A stretch of 39,763 nt of DNA from Fragilaria crotonensis (lineage: Eukaryota; Bacillariophyta; Fragilariophyceae; Fragilariales; Fragilariaceae), in contig JAKSYS010000592.1 in assembly GCA_022925895.1 (NCBI GenBank), forward strand, positions 1 to 39,763, read 5' to 3'. The notes below the pieces were generated by a model that had not been told where the DNA came from, did no database searches, and saw only the letters and a list, made by a program, of their open reading frames with translations. The position numbers and the translations under genes were made by a program. Positions 38,721-39,763 of the stretch are shown here, one piece after another (position 1 is the first letter of the stretch; each line of letters opens with the position of its first letter).

Positions 38721-39220
38721 GGTAAACACAGTGTCACCAGCAGCAGACTCCATTCTGGCTCCAAAATGGTGTCGATTACCTTTAGATCTTCCATTGCTGA
38801 AAGCATAATGCCATTGTCAATGGGATTGGGAGACTTCTCCTGGGTGTCCCACTATAAAACACAGGGCGCGTGCTCAAGAATGACCTTCCCATTGCGTGCA
38901 CATTTGATGGCAACACCTCCTGAAGGCTGGCGATTTTCTTTGACTTCTTATTATCTCTACGTTTGCCCAGCTTGCTATTTGGCGTACCTTTGTCGTCGAT
39001 GCATCGTGTGCAACCATCACTCTGTGACTCGAATTTGTCTTCGACTTGTAGACATGCTGGAACCCCGCTTCTTGGGATTGGGATTGTCATCACTTACATC
39101 ATCATCTGAGTATTCTTTGCTGTGTGTATTCATGTCGATCTGGGCTCTGCCACCATTCCCGATGTCCAGACTAGCTGTGTCCATTTTCTCAATGATAGGG
39201 AAGCATGTATGCCGTCGCAT
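38721..39220 (-). pseudogene. N-terminal extension of the oxygenase-like gene, broken frames
   Basis: 39220-39017 encodes a polar acidic segment (KEYSDDDVSDDNPNPKKRG) and 39093-38782 a segment with CTRCIDDKGTPNSKLGKRR and a lysine-rich stretch. A third frame near 38850-38720 reads PIDNGIMLSAMEDLKVIDT. These join to 38720 only with two or three one-base changes, such as at TTTTGG (about 38767). A short intron is also possible, but no pair of sites is compelling. Confidence 0.4.
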
Positions 39221-39763
39221 TAATCATGCCCCCCCAGTCATTGGTCTCGGCGCTGCGGCTACCTGGTACATCATGGTGAGCAGCGTCCATTTCGCTACAA
39301 GAGTACAAACATTAAAGGGCAACACAGAAGCGATGCAGGATTAATGAGAAAACACAAAAAAAGTGATTCCAAACAGGTGCATTTGCTTTCTTGTTAAGAA
39401 TATTTGTAAGTAATAAATTTTTAGTAAGACTTAATTTGCTAACAATTTAATTAGTATCCAAATTCAATACACATACATGAAAGCTAAGTGTTTCATGTGT
39501 TAACAAGTCATGCAAAGGTATATTTAACAATGATGGGAGTTGAAAGATGCCGGTACTTAGATTATTATTGACTTGCATTTAATTGTAATAAATAACTAAA
39601 TGGTTGGATTAATATATTCTACACTTTATTTAATTAGCCTTAACTAGAAGTCTAAGATTCCTTAATTAAAGGAATCATGGACAAATCTGTGCGTTGAAAA
39701 TAAAAACACGATTCATTTCGTGTAACAAAACTGACGTTTTGCGATGACGTTTATATACAATTA
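39221..39763. other. AT-rich non-coding end of window
   Basis: High A+T with many TTAATTA words, no open frame of note. It may hold the promoter of the minus-strand oxygenase-like gene. Confidence 0.5.

Noticed and set aside
38670..39344. 224-codon plus-strand frame
   Set aside because: It lies opposite the oxygenase-like gene and its extension. Its apparent hydrophobic stretches come from the complement of charged codons.

Overview
This window is eukaryotic and dominated by transposable elements. A diatom or close stramenopile relative is the best fit. The evidence is a DUF6824-type protein (a family largely confined to diatoms), Ty1/copia elements of the diatom CoDi style, an RT / zinc-finger retroelement family common in diatoms, and a tyrosine-recombinase (YR) retrotransposon. 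No bacterial operon, tRNA or rRNA gene was found, and the species cannot be told from the sequence.

Layout. 1-3876: decayed copia element A (integrase, RT, RNase H, putative 3' LTR). 3890-5365 and 12586-14304: copia element B, split by a second insertion. 5366-12580: complete copia element C on the minus strand. It has identical 403-bp LTRs, a 5-bp ACATG target duplication, a polypurine tract, a primer-binding site matching the initiator-Met tRNA anticodon arm, and gag/protease/integrase/RT/RNase H reading frames. 14456-15615: remnant of a non-LTR-type RT / zinc-finger element (minus). 15616-17751: non-coding with several perfect hairpins. 17752-24699: complete YR retrotransposon (minus) with the split direct repeats A1-ORFs-B1A2-B2 of the PAT/Ngaro type. 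24700-25381: 3' end of another RT / zinc-finger element (plus). About 25756-26010: RNase H tail of a fourth copia element. 26856-27919: a DUF6824 gene in two frames. 27920-29820: AT-rich, with two diverged ~0.5-kb repeats.

29821-37660 is the most unusual part. Four same-orientation segments each start with the same leader (CCTAAGGG..., then iterated TACGTCSGG-like motifs spaced mostly by ~21 or ~32 bp). Two are short. Two (31157 and 33308) start a large gene encoding an OrsD-like zinc-finger region, a tyrosine-recombinase-like GHS-x2-T motif and a RecQ-like helicase with a cysteine-rich tail. I infer an uncharacterised mobile-element family. It is followed by a 65-bp hairpin minisatellite (37681-37950) and, on the other strand, a 2-oxoglutarate/Fe(II) oxygenase-like gene (38029 to about 39200).

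Almost every large reading frame is broken by one-base shifts, most of them at short homopolymers. This includes elements whose terminal repeats are identical and therefore look freshly inserted. Residual assembly indels are a serious alternative to true decay, so I describe genes as broken without assuming they are dead.
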